A DNA stretch of 64,000 bases from Oenanthe sinensis (taxonomy: Eukaryota; Streptophyta; Magnoliopsida; Apiales; Apiaceae). Positions 1 to 11,490 of this stretch are shown piece after piece. Within the stretch, counting starts at the first letter, position 1. Each line of letters starts with the position of its first letter. The DNA is taken from the NCBI GenBank assembly GCA_028671895.1, contig CM053813.1, forward strand, positions 15,934,001-15,998,000. Direction: 5' to 3'. A program made the translations under genes and the position numbers. A model generated the notes under the pieces. It worked only from the letters and a program-made list of their open reading frames with translations, was not told the DNA's origin and did not search any database.

Positions 1-85
1 CCATAACATTGAGCAATATTGTGCATTTCATAAATGCTACAGTTGCAAGTTCAGGCTAATTTTGAAGAAGCTTAACTGTTGCTCA

Positions 86-3000
86 TTAGTAATTCACCGT
101 GGCTTTAATTGCATCTAAAATCTGTATTCAAGAAGAAAGATGCACATGACATTGTTAGTAAAGTGTAAAACAGAAGTTGCACAATAGTACACTTAGAAAT
201 CCTTACCTTGTTCTTGGTGGGCATATAAAACGGTTCAAAAACAAGAGGAAACGGAGTGTCCAAGCCGCATACTCTGGCTATCGGAGCTTCCAACTGCAAC
301 GCAATTTGAGATTTTATAAAAGAAGATTTTACATTAATGTATAATGATATGGAAACAACCTTTTGTTCTACAAATATGTCCCTGTATATTGAAAGATATC
401 AGTTGACGTCTATAAAACATATATAGACTGATATGTATAAGTATGCTTAAGTGGCAAATTTGAGGGTAAACCATGCTGAAATGGCAAAAGTCAAGGATAT
501 AATCTTGTCATTAACTTTCTTACACCACTTGTCCAAAAAAATAGATGTTGAAGCATTGTCACTTAACACAATAACTGGTCTACTCATTGACAATTTTAAA
601 ATGTCAAAAGTTGATTACCCTTAAGAAGCAACGTTCAACAAGAGATGCAGATATTTCAGCAGCAAATCCACCCGTCACTGGAGCTTCATGACTAATCTAC
701 TTGGTGAAAACAATATATCAGTACCGGAACTCTTTGTTTCAGAAATCATGTTGATGGCACAACAATAATTACCAGAAGTCGTCCAGTTTTCTGAACAGAT
801 TCTTCAACAGTTTCTTTGTCCCAAGGTATAAGTGTTTTTAAGTCTATCAGTTCACAACTTATTCCATCCTGAAAATTTCAAGCATTAAATAAATAGAAAA
901 TTACATCAATTGTAATATATAAAATCTCATCTATTATACTTATAACCAAACTTGAGATCTTTTGTAATCGGCACTCGGTTTATTAAGTACTCCCTCCATT
1001 TCATAATACATTTCTCTTTGACTTTTGCACGTACTTTAAAATGGATAAATAGTTCTATAATTTATTTTAAAATTTTCTTTTTCTAAATAAAAATCTAATA
1101 TTGAAGTATTTATTTGGAAAAAGAAAATTTTTAAAAAAATGTGGAACTATATTTTTTATGCACCTTAAAGTACGTGCAAAAAGTCAAAAGGACATGTATT
1201 TTGAAACGGATGGAGTAATTAACCCCAATCTCTTTGGTTCGACCAATTTTGTAATATTATATTATAGACTAATTTACACTTTGCAATCCTTTGGTTTTAA
1301 AAAATTGCACTTTGGGTCTCATAGTTTTCAAATCTACACTTTGCATCCCAAAACTTTTAAAACTATCTCACTTTGCACCCCTTAAACAAACCTCCGTCAA
1401 TTATCAACGTTAATTTCATATTCTGGAGAGTTAATATGGGTATTTAATATTTAAACAGTTATTTCAGTATTCATATTTTTTAGATTTTGTGTTCAGTTCA
1501 TTCCAAATTTCTTATTTACATGGTTAAAATGTGTTATTAGTAGATTATTGATTCCAAAAATAATACTTAATAAATTTTTTTGATTCTTATATCAATTAAA
1601 GGTTGGTTCTTATATCATATATCATAGCTTATTATATTTATTACTATTTCTACTTTTTGTACCAATAATCTAGTAATAACGCATTTCAGCCATATAAATG
1701 AGATATTTAGGAATGAATTGAACAGAAAATCTAAAATATATGAACACTGAAATAATTGTTTAAATATTAAATACCCATATTAACCCTCCAGAATATGAAA
1801 TTTATAATGATAATTGATGGAAGTTAGCTTAAGGGATGCAAATTGAGACGGTTTTAAAAGTTTTGAGATGCAAAGTGTTGATTTGAAAAATATAAGACTC
1901 AAATACAATTCTTCAAAACTAAAGGATTGCAAAGTGTAAATTAGTCTATATTATATCAAAATTATAGCATACATTTTACATAGTCATATTAAGAATCCTG
2001 TTTGCAAATCTAATATCATATAAGTATATGGCATAGTTCTACCAACTACAATCTACTTACATATATCAATTTCATCGTCGCTCAAACTCCTCAATTAATT
2101 TAAAATCACAACTTATTTATTACATTGAATTTCATTAAAATTATAAAAACTATTCTTTATCTATATTAAATTTTATCAAAATTCTATATTAAAATCTTTT
2201 AAAAAAATTAAGAACAGAGAAATGTCATAGAAAGGCCATGGCAGTGTATGCTGCATCATTTTTTTGCAGCAGATTCAAGAAAAAAGAAATGCACGGGAAA
2301 CACAGACATGGTAAGGTATATGGACGTTGAAGAACCGAGAATTATAATAAATAGGTACAATTTAATTTTTTTTTTGATATACACTAGTGATGAAGGAGTA
2401 GATATTATTAAAACATTGATATTAAATTTTCATTAACCTTTTCAGCATCCACACAAGCTTGTTCCATAACAGCTAGCTGAGCTCCCCACCCAACAAGTGT
2501 AATGTCACTACCTTCACGAATCACCTAAACATGAGCACCCAATTTATAAATTAACAACACTTCCACTTTTCCGGTGCTAAACTGAGATGGCAAGAATAAA
2601 AGCATATGCAAGCTAAACAGTATTGCATTAAAGGTAGAAGTATCTACTGAAAATATGCTACGCAAATGAGTCCAATCCAAGTTTTTACATGCTTTACCCA
2701 GAAAGGTTTTGCACATGTCCAATATTCTACAGTACCGGAAAACTTGCATTAGCACAGAGTTCTCTTTTCTTTCTTTTTCTTCATTGAGTGTGTGATATTG
2801 TTGCTAAAAGCAAATACCACATTAGAAATTAGTATCTGATGTTTGTTCTGATGTCAAGTCTTTGGATTTATGAAATACTGAATAAACTTCGAATTCTCTA
2901 TCATTACTTACCATGAATATATTATCACCCAACTAAGTCACTTACAAGATATAATACTGTACTGTAGAAAACATTTTAAGACTATCATGTATAAGAAATT

Positions 3001-6000
3001 TACTTAAAATATTTATAGGCTTATTCGAGCAAAGCTTTTAAACGTGACTATATAGAAGACAAGACCTAAATGAATTGAAGTTCAGCTAATATGTAACAGT
3101 ACTTGGGTTATTTGAAAGCAGTAGCTAGAGTAAATTTATTATACCTCAGCCTCTGAGAGAGGCAACATGTAGTCATCCTCTGGAACCTCTTCTACCGCCA
3201 AACGGTAAAGCCACTATTAATCCAACAGAAATATTTTAAATTTTTTGTTGAAGTTTGGTCCTAGTAACTAAGAAATTCAAAAAGAAGAATCCAACACCTT
3301 TGGCTCAAAAAAGACAACAGGATTTGGATCACGAATGCATGACAATAACAATCCTTTTGCTTCCCTTGGACTTCGAGGGATGACCACCTGCAAGAAAAGA
3401 GTATTTCATGAAGTCAAAATATTCAGGCGCTCTAGCCCAACGACAATCCTAATTAATGAGCAAGTCTTACACCGAAAGGTTAAGAAATTTTTTTAGAAGG
3501 AAATGCAATGCATAGAAAAGTTCATAATGTCATGTATAAACAAGCTCAGCCACATTGTAGAAACTATGTTGCTCTGAAGTACCATGTGTTGGATCCCAAA
3601 ATTTGAATATATTAGATTTCTTGGATATGGATTCAGAATTGGACACGAGTGCACAAACTCAGCATTCATGCTCAACACAAATTTTTTTATATAATCTTCA
3701 TCTAATGTACATAATTAAAAATAGTGTCTACTACACAATGAATCAGATGCATTTTATGTATGATAAATTCATAGTATTAAAGCCATCCATTCAGTGACAT
3801 AGCTATAAAAAAGTTGTCAGGAGGCCTTAGATTTCATTTTGAACTAGAATTCCAGAAGGTGAGGTGTCCTGTTTCGACAGGGGTATAATATAAAATAGGA
3901 AAGTCTAGCCGAGTGTGAAAAGATATTACAAGGTACTTGTCACTGTTTTGCATGCAAGTCTCAGCGTCAGCGGCATGAGTAGGTGGACACCTGTTTGAGT
4001 ACTGATCAAACCGGATAGCAAGGAATTCTTCTCAACTCCAATAAACTTATCTTCATATATGTTTTTTTGCAGCATTGCACATCATACAGAGTCATGTTGC
4101 TTTATGCCTACCGCCTACCAAAGGAGTACACGAATACAAAGTGTCCAAGGCAATTAAACCCAGAAAGTAGAAAAAATTACCTTGATACCAGGAACATGAC
4201 AGAAAAAAGCTTCTGGGGATTGTGAATGATAGTGCCCACCATGGCCAACTGCTCCATAAGGTGCTCTTATAGTTAAACCTGCAAACCATGTTGAAAGCTC
4301 AAAAATGTAACTAAATACGCAGGGAATGTGAAAAGAGAGGTAACTTCCTCTATCAGCCGCACATAGGTTTACCTCCACAATTAAACTGATTACCACTGCG
4401 ATATCTGAACTTAGCAGCTTCGTTGACAATCTACAAGGAGAATCAGTCAAAACAATGTGCACACCATGGGACAAAAATTTATACAAAGAAGGTATGTACC
4501 TGATCAAAAGCTGGATATATATAATCTGCAAACTGAATCTCTGCTATTGCTTGATTCCCCTACATTGTATGATTGTATATATTTTGCTCAAATATGTAGA
4601 TAAAAGCAAGTACAGTCAAGCGGTTTGAGATAAATTTATTTCAATAAAGACCGGTTATCGTATGAATTAAATAAATCAGAGGCTCACCATTGCTGCCAGA
4701 CCAATGCCAAATCCTACAATTCCCTGTTGTATGAAAAGTTAGTAGGAAGTTTCCCATTCAGAAATTGTAGCTTGAATCCAAGATACCCCATTGTTAACTG
4801 GTGTATACAGATATATATTGTGGATGTATGCTCAAATAAAGAAGGGACGAAAATCATATATAACATATAGATTGTTCTATTATTATTATTTTAGTGATAA
4901 ACTGAAAAACAAGCCAAAAGGATTGGTAAAAAGAAAATATAAATATTTTATTATAAATCTGAAGACTATATGCTTAAGTGATAGTCGGTACTTGAAAAAA
5001 TTCAAGAAGAAACATATTAGTATAGAAAAATATACAACTAAGATAAACTGGCACAAAGTAATATTAAGCCTAAAATTGCAAACTGCAAGGTTGAAGTCCA
5101 CTTGATAACTGTATTTGTGGACTCGTGTAAGAGAAAGCATAAAAACAAATATGAAATATTTTTTATTATAAAAACTGATAATAAAAAACCCTAGAACAAA
5201 AAAATTTGGGTGGAAGTACAAGTGAACACTTCAATTGGAATGAATGGCTTCATTGCTACACGCAGAAACTTGGAAAAGAAAATATATTGAGGGATGCCTA
5301 ATTTTAACACAAAAAATATAAACGACAAAAGAGAGTTATTTCACATCAAAATATAGTACTGCCTGATAATAAACAAATATTAACCAGAAACTGTCCAAAA
5401 ATTTCAATGCATTTAATATAATGTATTTAGAAAAGTGTTTGTGTGTGTTCATATTGTAAGTTAGCATGTTCACAGTTGTTACCTGTTCACAGAGAGGGGT
5501 GTTGAAAACCCTCTGTTTACCAAAACGATCAGCTAGGCCAGTTGTGCAACGAAATACCCCACCAAAACCCACATCTTCCCCGAATACATAAGAACTACAA
5601 AAGTAGAATATCTTAGTTTAAAAAAATCAGGATAAAGATTGACACAGCAAAGGGAAAACAAACCTAATATATAATAACAACTATAATTTTTATTTTTGCC
5701 AATTTCCCTAGTCTCGTTAAAGTCAATGAACTCATAAGCTCTACAATTGACCGTCATACTAAAAAACTTTAACAAATTTTATATGGAACACCTACTCGAG
5801 TTAATTGTATAAACAGATTTGTAAGCATGGAGATTATATAGCAATCCACATATAGCGAGTTTAAAGATAAAATCTTATCTTATAAAACAAGGAGCCCCGA
5901 GAAAGGAAAATGAGCATACATATTATTTAAATGAACCAACTAAATGCAAACAACATAAATAAGGACCACGAACAATAGACCAAGTCTCAACATATCCGCA

Positions 6001-6563
6001 TACTGCTTTGAAAATAAATTTTCATAAATTCAATTCCTTTCTCCATTTGTTTCCAACTAATTTAAACCATAGCTCAATGCACCAAATTAAAGTCACAAAC
6101 ACTTCATTTCTACCGTTAAGTTACCGGTTCTCCTAAAACTTGAGGTGTTACCGGACCGACTTACCGGGTCATATATTCCAATACCTACTTGTACTCATTT
6201 TCTTCCCAAACTCGATCATACAAAATATTACCGCCTCTCAATTTCGTTCACTCCAGCCGCAGGAAAATTATTAACCAATTTACGAAACAATTTACAAACA
6301 AACTCCAAAAAGAATAAAAAAATAAAAAACCCCATTAGAAAAAATCAGCAAGTTCACACATACCGAGGATCAGAATCTAAAGCAATGTGAAGGGCTTGGT
6401 TTATTGCGGTAAACAAATTGATAGACTTGCTATTACTAGTAGTGGGTTTTGTTGGTGTGGGTTGCAGAACATATGGGGTTCCAGACGACGTCGTTGTGGA
6501 TAATCCACGAGTAATCAAGAAACATTTTCGTGCGCTGGACCTTCCAATTCTCCTCATCGCCAT
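86..6563 (-). CDS. BCKDHB: Branched-chain 2-oxoacid dehydrogenase E1 component, beta subunit (complete, 13 exons)
   Basis: Beta subunit of the thiamine-diphosphate E1 decarboxylase of the mitochondrial branched-chain 2-oxoacid dehydrogenase complex, which oxidatively decarboxylates the 2-oxoacids of Val, Leu and Ile. Exons read on the minus strand: 6364-6563, 5483-5594, 4688-4723, 4500-4559, 4373-4430, 4181-4278, 3298-3387, 3145-3213, 2438-2524, 773-868, 619-696, 207-293, 86-121. Every junction is GT-AG, phases close, and the total is 368 residues plus TAA, close to the family length. Diagnostic stretches are FGEDVGFGGVFRCT, RVFNTPLCEQ, IQFADYIYPAFDQ, GHGGHYHSQSPEAFFCHVPG, LISHEAPVTGGF and DTPFPLVFEPFYMP. 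The Glu of FGEDV and the His of HYHSQS, active-site positions in this family, are present. The N-terminus (MAMRRIGRSSARKC) is Arg/Ser-rich, as in a mitochondrial presequence. The ATG at 6561-6563 was chosen; the ATG at 6555-6557 is an alternative, and the codon at 6579-6581 is GTG. No lesion was seen, so it looks functional. Confidence 0.95.
990..1215. mobile_element. Stowaway-type MITE in an intron of the E1-beta gene
   Basis: A 226-bp element starts CTCCCTCCATTTC and ends in the inverted form GAAACGGATGGAG. It is flanked by TA at 988-989 and 1216-1217. CTCCCTCC termini with a TA target duplication are the hallmark of Tc1/mariner-related Stowaway MITEs. The arms pair over most of their length (ACTTTTGCACGTACTTTAA against its inverse). 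It has no coding capacity and sits in the 869-2437 intron. Confidence 0.85.
1263..1948. mobile_element. Foldback/MITE with long inverted arms in the same intron
   Basis: The left arm begins at TAGACTAATTTACACTTTGC, and the right arm ends in its inverse at about 1948. Pairing runs about 300 bp inward, through copies of ATCCTTTGGTTTT and of ATTTAATATTTAAACAGTTA. TATTATAT occurs directly repeated just outside (1255-1262 and 1949-1956), so an 8-bp target duplication is possible. No ORF. The superfamily is unresolved: 8 bp would fit hAT, while the long arms resemble a MULE. Confidence 0.65.
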
Positions 6564-6610
6564 TTTTTGTGATCGACCCACTTGAGTTTGAGTTGCTTAT
6601 AGTTCATATA

Positions 6611-6622
6611 ATCATATATATC
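6611..6622 (-). promoter_or_regulatory. Possible TATA element of the E1-beta gene
   Basis: A TATATATG run read on the minus strand lies about 50 bases upstream of the chosen ATG, so the 5' leader would be short. The flanking DNA is generally AT-rich, so this assignment rests on position only. Confidence 0.3.
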
Positions 6623-7178
6623 CACTAAATGCCACACTTTTTTGACTTTTTTCCTATATCTATTTGTGTGTATATATTATATAATTATAAATATATATAA
6701 GCTACAGTAGACTATAATCTTATGGATATCTACAGATTGTGTGCAGGAAGCTGATCCACAGGCAGACGCATGCTACAACATACTGTTTTTATATTGTTGG
6801 ATAAGATATTAAACCGCTATCATTTAAAACAAATTTGTATCCAGTCCTGATTAATTATGTAGGCTCGATATTTATGTAATTAATAAAACATTTAAATATT
6901 ATTTTTTATTGTAATATTTTAAAATAATATTAATTTATTAATTTATTTTCTATTATATTATAATTATAAATTAAGTTATAATTATAGTATATTTATAGTT
7001 CATATAATATTAAATTACAAATTTATTTTATATTATATTTTAATTATAATTATATTATTTAATATTATAACTATAAAATAAATAAAAATTGAAAAAACAT
7101 TTTCATAGTTGTATTAATTTTCATAGATATATTATTTGTATAAACTATATTATATAATATTCTTAGGAAATAGAATGA
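6623..7178. other. AT-rich intergenic DNA, no gene seen
   Basis: Upstream flank of the E1-beta gene. From about 6880 it is almost pure A/T with many short ATTATA-type runs. No ORF, RNA gene or mobile-element termini could be supported. Confidence 0.5.
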
Positions 7179-7180
7179 TA

Positions 7181-7440
7181 CTCCCTCCGTCTCCGAAAAC
7201 ATTTCCTGTTTTGATTTTTTGTACTGTTCATTATAAGCGATTGACTACTAATTTATACATAATTTATAAGACAAAATATAGTCATGAGTGATTTTGTTTG
7301 ATTCGTATTTGTGAGTACTTTAATACAGTAAAAAATTTATATTTAATACTAATACGAAATTAAAGATATTAACGATCAAAAAGTGTGTGTTGGTAAACGC
7401 GCACATGATTAACAGGAAAAGTAATAAGACACGGAGGGAG
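7181..7440. mobile_element. Stowaway-type MITE
   Basis: A 260-bp element from CTCCCTCCGTCTCC to the inverse ACACGGAGGGAG, flanked by TA at 7179-7180 and 7441-7442. Same terminal class as the 990-1215 element but with a different interior, so it belongs to a separate subfamily. Confidence 0.85.
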
Positions 7441-8056
7441 TATAATATACTTATTTTAACATTAAACAATGAATTTCTTTTAATTTATAAATATCTATGT
7501 TTATAAAATTTTATCACGTAATTAACCTAATATACATACAACTAGCAGCCAGAGGATTGCCTCCTTTCAGCTGAAGATAATCCAGTTTCATCATCTTCTT
7601 CAACGATGTAAAAACATCCGTTGTGGATCAGCTCCCTGAGATAAGTTAGGCATATTAGGCAAGTGTTTGAATCGGAGATGTTTTAGATTCCTATACTTAC
7701 CGCATGTCTATATCAATTAATTTGACACGACACTTTCAAAATAATACTAATGATTTTGATTTTGAACATATACCGGCTCTTACACTTGTGCAAGACATAG
7801 ATAATTTCTAAATAGTATAATTTTTATTTTATTTACATATATTATTTTTTTAAAATTCATGAAGTATAGCATGATAATTTGAAAATATATATTCTGCAAT
7901 CACACTAATTTTTAAGCAATATCTGTTAGTAAGAAAAATTCATATGTGCGTGTAAATCCTGTAAATCAAAAGAATTATATATAACTTTATTGACGACATA
8001 CTCTGATATATTTATTTTTTGAAGATGAAAAATTAATTAAAAAATGTGTATAAAAT
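7441..8056. other. Intergenic DNA, nothing recognised
   Basis: AT-rich sequence between a MITE and the solo LTR. No ORF, terminal repeat or RNA-gene signal that I can support. Confidence 0.4.
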
Positions 8057-8061
8057 AATAA

Positions 8062-9288
8062 TGTTGAACTCAAATCAAGCATAGCCTATGTAATTATTTG
8101 TCTTGCTATAACATAGTTAGTACTTCTGTAATAGGGTAGTGACTTAGATATTTCTATGTATTATTGCAGATAGAAGCCTAATCAGATTGTACTTCAAGTT
8201 GTAAATAAAGTCAAGAATAAAGTTTGTTAGAAGATTCAAGTTGAATTATGCAACAAGACAAAGAAGACTTTTTGGAGAAATAAGAAAAGCAACCTGAAAA
8301 TTCTACCAAGGCAAGTACTCAGTCGAAAAGTCACCAATTCGAGAAGTCAGAACTATATAACTGGTCGAGAAGTCTCAAGACACACTCATTAGCTCAGTAT
8401 TCGATCGAGAAATTAGTCATTCGAGAAGTCAAAATATTGAAGTCATTCGAGTAGTGTGAAATGTTACTCATTTGAGAAGTCCAGACAAACAATTCGAGAA
8501 GTTAGCAAAAGGAGTATTCGAGAAGTAGTAAAGCTGAGTCAATCGAGAAGTCACAGTTTCAAGTGTTCAATCGAGAAGTCTATTCATTCGAGAAGTCAAT
8601 CACTTAAGGGCTAATCGAGAAATCACAGCTAGTACTCAATCGAGAAGTCAATCACCATGACTTCTCGAATCAATTTCAACAGAGTACTCGACTGCACCAA
8701 GGAGCTAGTTTCAAGGAGAATTGCAGAAGAACAAAGACAGATAATTTGTAGCTTTGTTTTTTCAGGATAAGTCAAGCCTACAAAGATAGAGACAAGTCTA
8801 CAATGAAGCTAGAAAGATAGTCAAGACAAGTGACAGAAGATATAAGACTGGATGTAGCAGTCTGTCACAACAGTGTTAGCTAGAAATAGATATTAGTCAA
8901 ATGTAAAGTATGTCTTGTATATTTCTAGTTTTAGCCAAACTGTCTTATGTGAGCATGTGCACAGGACATGTTGTCTATATATTTTATGCATAATCACATT
9001 TGACAGTAGTCTTAGAATTTACATTGTAATCTTCCAAGAATAAAAAGCTGAAGTTCAATTTGAATTTCAGATTGTAGCAAAGATTCTTTCTAATACAATT
9101 AGATTGAAAGTTACATCTATGTTTATTCATTGTTCTAAGATTTGACAAACACTTTGATAAACACTTAACTTGTTCAAAGATTCAAGTTGTAAATCAGTTC
9201 ATCAAATTTCACTGCATCTACAAAAGAAAAGAAAAAGGTTGAAGTATACATTCACCCCCCTAAACTTTTGGACTCATTATTCCTAACA
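8062..9288 (+). mobile_element. Copia-type solo LTR with 5-bp TSD
   Basis: A 1,227-bp sequence begins TGTTGAACTC and ends TTCCTAACA, with AATAA directly repeated on both sides (8057-8061 and 9289-9293). No primer-binding site or internal region follows, so this is a solo LTR left by LTR-LTR recombination. The end carries the C-run (TTCACCCCCC, about 9251-9260) that also marks the Copia LTRs near 28.7, 33.1, 45.0 and 46.7 kb. Between 8320 and 8690 the motif CGAGAAGTC occurs at least seven times, plus once inverted, with many near-copies. Orientation is inferred from the C-run near the 3' end. Confidence 0.85.

Positions 9289-9319
<31 letters not shown>
9289..9319. repeat. (TAA)n microsatellite
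   Basis: About ten uninterrupted TAA units directly abut the solo LTR end. The 5-bp TSD is the same trinucleotide sequence, so the LTR integrated at or next to this microsatellite. Confidence 0.85.
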
Positions 9320-9689
9320 TATGAAATAAAATAATTTTCTAAAAATATGATATTACAAATTAATTAAGTTAGTTAAATATGCATAAGAGTATAATAGTAT
9401 GTTAATTAATTATACATAAGAGTATAATAATAACTTAGAAATTAGAATTAATTAACCGATGACATGACAATAACAAGTGAGATGGAATAAAACCATTTCC
9501 AAAAAGTGTATGTTGTGGTATTATATAATAGGAAGATAGGAAGATGTTTGAGATGTAAAGAACATATAATTAAACTCATTATTAAATTTAAAATTTTATA
9601 TCAAATAAAAATAAAAAAATTAAATTTTTATATAATCTTATAATAAGTTTAACTATATTTTTTTACCTCTCAACTTACATGCAAAAACA
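9320..9689. other. Intergenic DNA, nothing recognised
   Basis: AT-rich DNA between the microsatellite and the SINE. The phrase CATAAGAGTATAATA occurs twice (about 9380 and 9415). No coding or RNA signal seen. Confidence 0.4.
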
Positions 9690-9880
9690 GCCCGCAAGGG
9701 TTGGCTCAGTTGGTTAAAAAGATGAATATCACCCTCTTGGTCACATGTTCGAATCCCACGGGAGGAGAATTTGTGATTATGCCTGATGCATAGTCTGTTG
9801 CATTTATGCGGTTTACCTGGTTCACGTGGTTTGCATTGCAGGCTATTACGTGAGCCCGCGAATTATTTTGTAACGAATGG
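9690..9880 (+). mobile_element. tRNA-derived SINE
   Basis: The 5' part carries RNA polymerase III internal promoter boxes in tRNA spacing: an A-box-like TGGCTCAGTTGG at 9702-9713 and a B-box-like GTTCGAATCCC at about 9747-9757. A non-tRNA body follows (GCGGTTTACCTGGTTCACG). It does not fold to a complete tRNA: after the B box there is no acceptor stem or CCA-proximal half. Boundaries are approximate because no clean target duplication could be assigned. Confidence 0.7.
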
Positions 9881-9933
9881 AGTAATTTAATAATTAGTTT
9901 GACCCGTCTAATAAGTAATTAGTTATACATACA

Positions 9934-9936
<3 letters not shown>

Positions 9937-9981
<45 letters not shown>
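9937..9981. repeat. (AT)n microsatellite
   Basis: About 22 perfect AT dinucleotide units follow CATGC. Confidence 0.9.
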
Positions 9982-9986
<5 letters not shown>

Positions 9987-11154
9987 TTGTGAAAGTATTT
10001 TGAAGAGATTCTTAATTTTTTATATTAAAATCTTTAAAAAATCTAAACTTTAATATTTTTAATGTATATTTAATTGAATGATATTTATTATATCAATTTT
10101 TTTAATTAAAAATATTTCAAATACATAAGATATAAAAAAAATTGGAGATAGAATGATAATACTTTTATAAAATACATAAAAGGAAGTGAAAATATAAAGT
10201 GAAGTTAGGATAGTGAACATGTAACTGTTTCCGTAAATTTTGGAAAACATTTTTTCCTCATGATTTTTAGATTATAAACACTTTTTTCGAAAAATAACTT
10301 TTGAGGTTGCTAAATGTTTTTAAATTAATTTTCAACTAAATATCAATACCAAACAAACTCTAAATATCCCATTTAAAGGGAACATACACGCTATTGAAAA
10401 TGTGGTTTGCCAGTAACACCCCCAACATATCAACCAAATAGGTGAGCGTGGTTCGGGTTTTTAGGTCGAAATCGTAGAATTTTAATTTTTAAAATTAAAA
10501 ACCGTAACCATAATTAATGATTCAATTTCAAATTTAAAATTTTCCGTTCGATTATGGATAGTTCGGTTTCGGTTAAAAAATCAATTATTTAAAATTATTA
10601 TATATTAATATAAATTAGAAAAATTATATACAAAATTTTAAGTAACAGAGGTTAACAAAAAAAAGTCGCAGAGAGATTAGCAGACTAATCTAGACAATAA
10701 AATTCAATGACATATTAAAAGACATGGTTGAGGAAATGACATGATTCAACTTTACAGACTTGTTCCGGTATGAATTCTTACAAGCAAGTTACATTGGATA
10801 CTTGGCCAAGTTACGAGTAGGATAGTATTAAGCCAAGACTTTTATTTTAACAATTGAGAATTCATCGAGCACAAGCACTAGGCAGCCTTCAGCTCGAAAA
10901 CAATTTTGCTGATATTCATTTTATTTGTAAACCATTATTATTAAACATATATATTATTTTTGTATGTTTATAAAAATAATGAAATATATATTTATAAATA
11001 CTTCGATTCAATTTGATTTAAACTCAAAACCAAAACTGAATCATAGACGGTTTGATTTTTCAATTTCTTTCAATTTTAAATAGATCAATTTTTATCAATT
11101 TCGGTTACATTTCAATTTTCTTACTCAACCATATCTAAAAGTGCACTCGACCAT
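9982..11154. other. Intergenic DNA with a degenerate GGTTCGG/TTCGGTT-type repeat
   Basis: The 10440-10600 part is rich in GTTCGG and TTTCGGTT phrases, and 10990-11120 carries AATTTCGGTTAC-like and inverse phrases. This is the style of decayed non-autonomous DNA transposons in plants, but no reliable termini were found. The 10650-10920 interior is less AT-rich and unrecognised. No ORF is supported. Confidence 0.35.
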
Positions 11155-11157
11155 TAA

Positions 11158-11488
11158 GGATGTGCTCACTTTGATTGAATAGAATGAGGAGGGAATGAAA
11201 TGAAATTTGAATTATTATTTGAGTGAACTCAAAGAAAATGTTTAAAATTTTCATTATTTCTTCCATTCCATTCTAAACTATTTGAATTAGAATTTTAACC
11301 TCACATGTTTTGGAAGGAATTCTCATTCTATTTCTACATCAATTTTCCTACAATCCTCATCATGAAAAATTTAGATCACCTCATATTCATTTATGATTTT
11401 ACTCATATATTCTTCTTTCTTCATAAATTTTGTACATAATTTTCATTCCATTTATTTATTATTCCATTCTCACAAAGTGAACACAATC
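11158..11488. mobile_element. Tourist-like MITE (TAA target duplication)
   Basis: A 331-bp element with imperfect terminal inverted repeats: GGATGTGCTCACTTTG at the left and CAAAGTGAACACAATC at the right. It is flanked by TAA at 11155-11157 and 11489-11491. The 3-bp TWA target site suggests the PIF/Harbinger (Tourist) group. The arms also share GAATGGAAT-type sequence. Non-coding. Confidence 0.7.
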
Positions 11489-11490
11489 TA

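Noticed and set aside
4154..4531. 125-codon minus-strand ORF as a separate gene
   Set aside because: It is exon 6 and flanking introns of the E1-beta gene in partly wrong frames.
4791..5221. Overlapping ORFs of 104 and 111 codons on opposite strands
   Set aside because: They lie inside an E1-beta intron, are very AT-rich (Lys/Phe/Tyr-biased) and lack recognisable motifs.
8320..8690. CRISPR-like repeat array (CGAGAAGTC spaced repeats)
   Set aside because: Spacing is irregular, the repeat is only 9 bp and varies, and it lies inside a plant LTR with a TSD.
9690..9765. Possible tRNA gene
   Set aside because: A and B boxes are present, but there is no matching acceptor stem or anticodon arm and the sequence continues as a SINE body.
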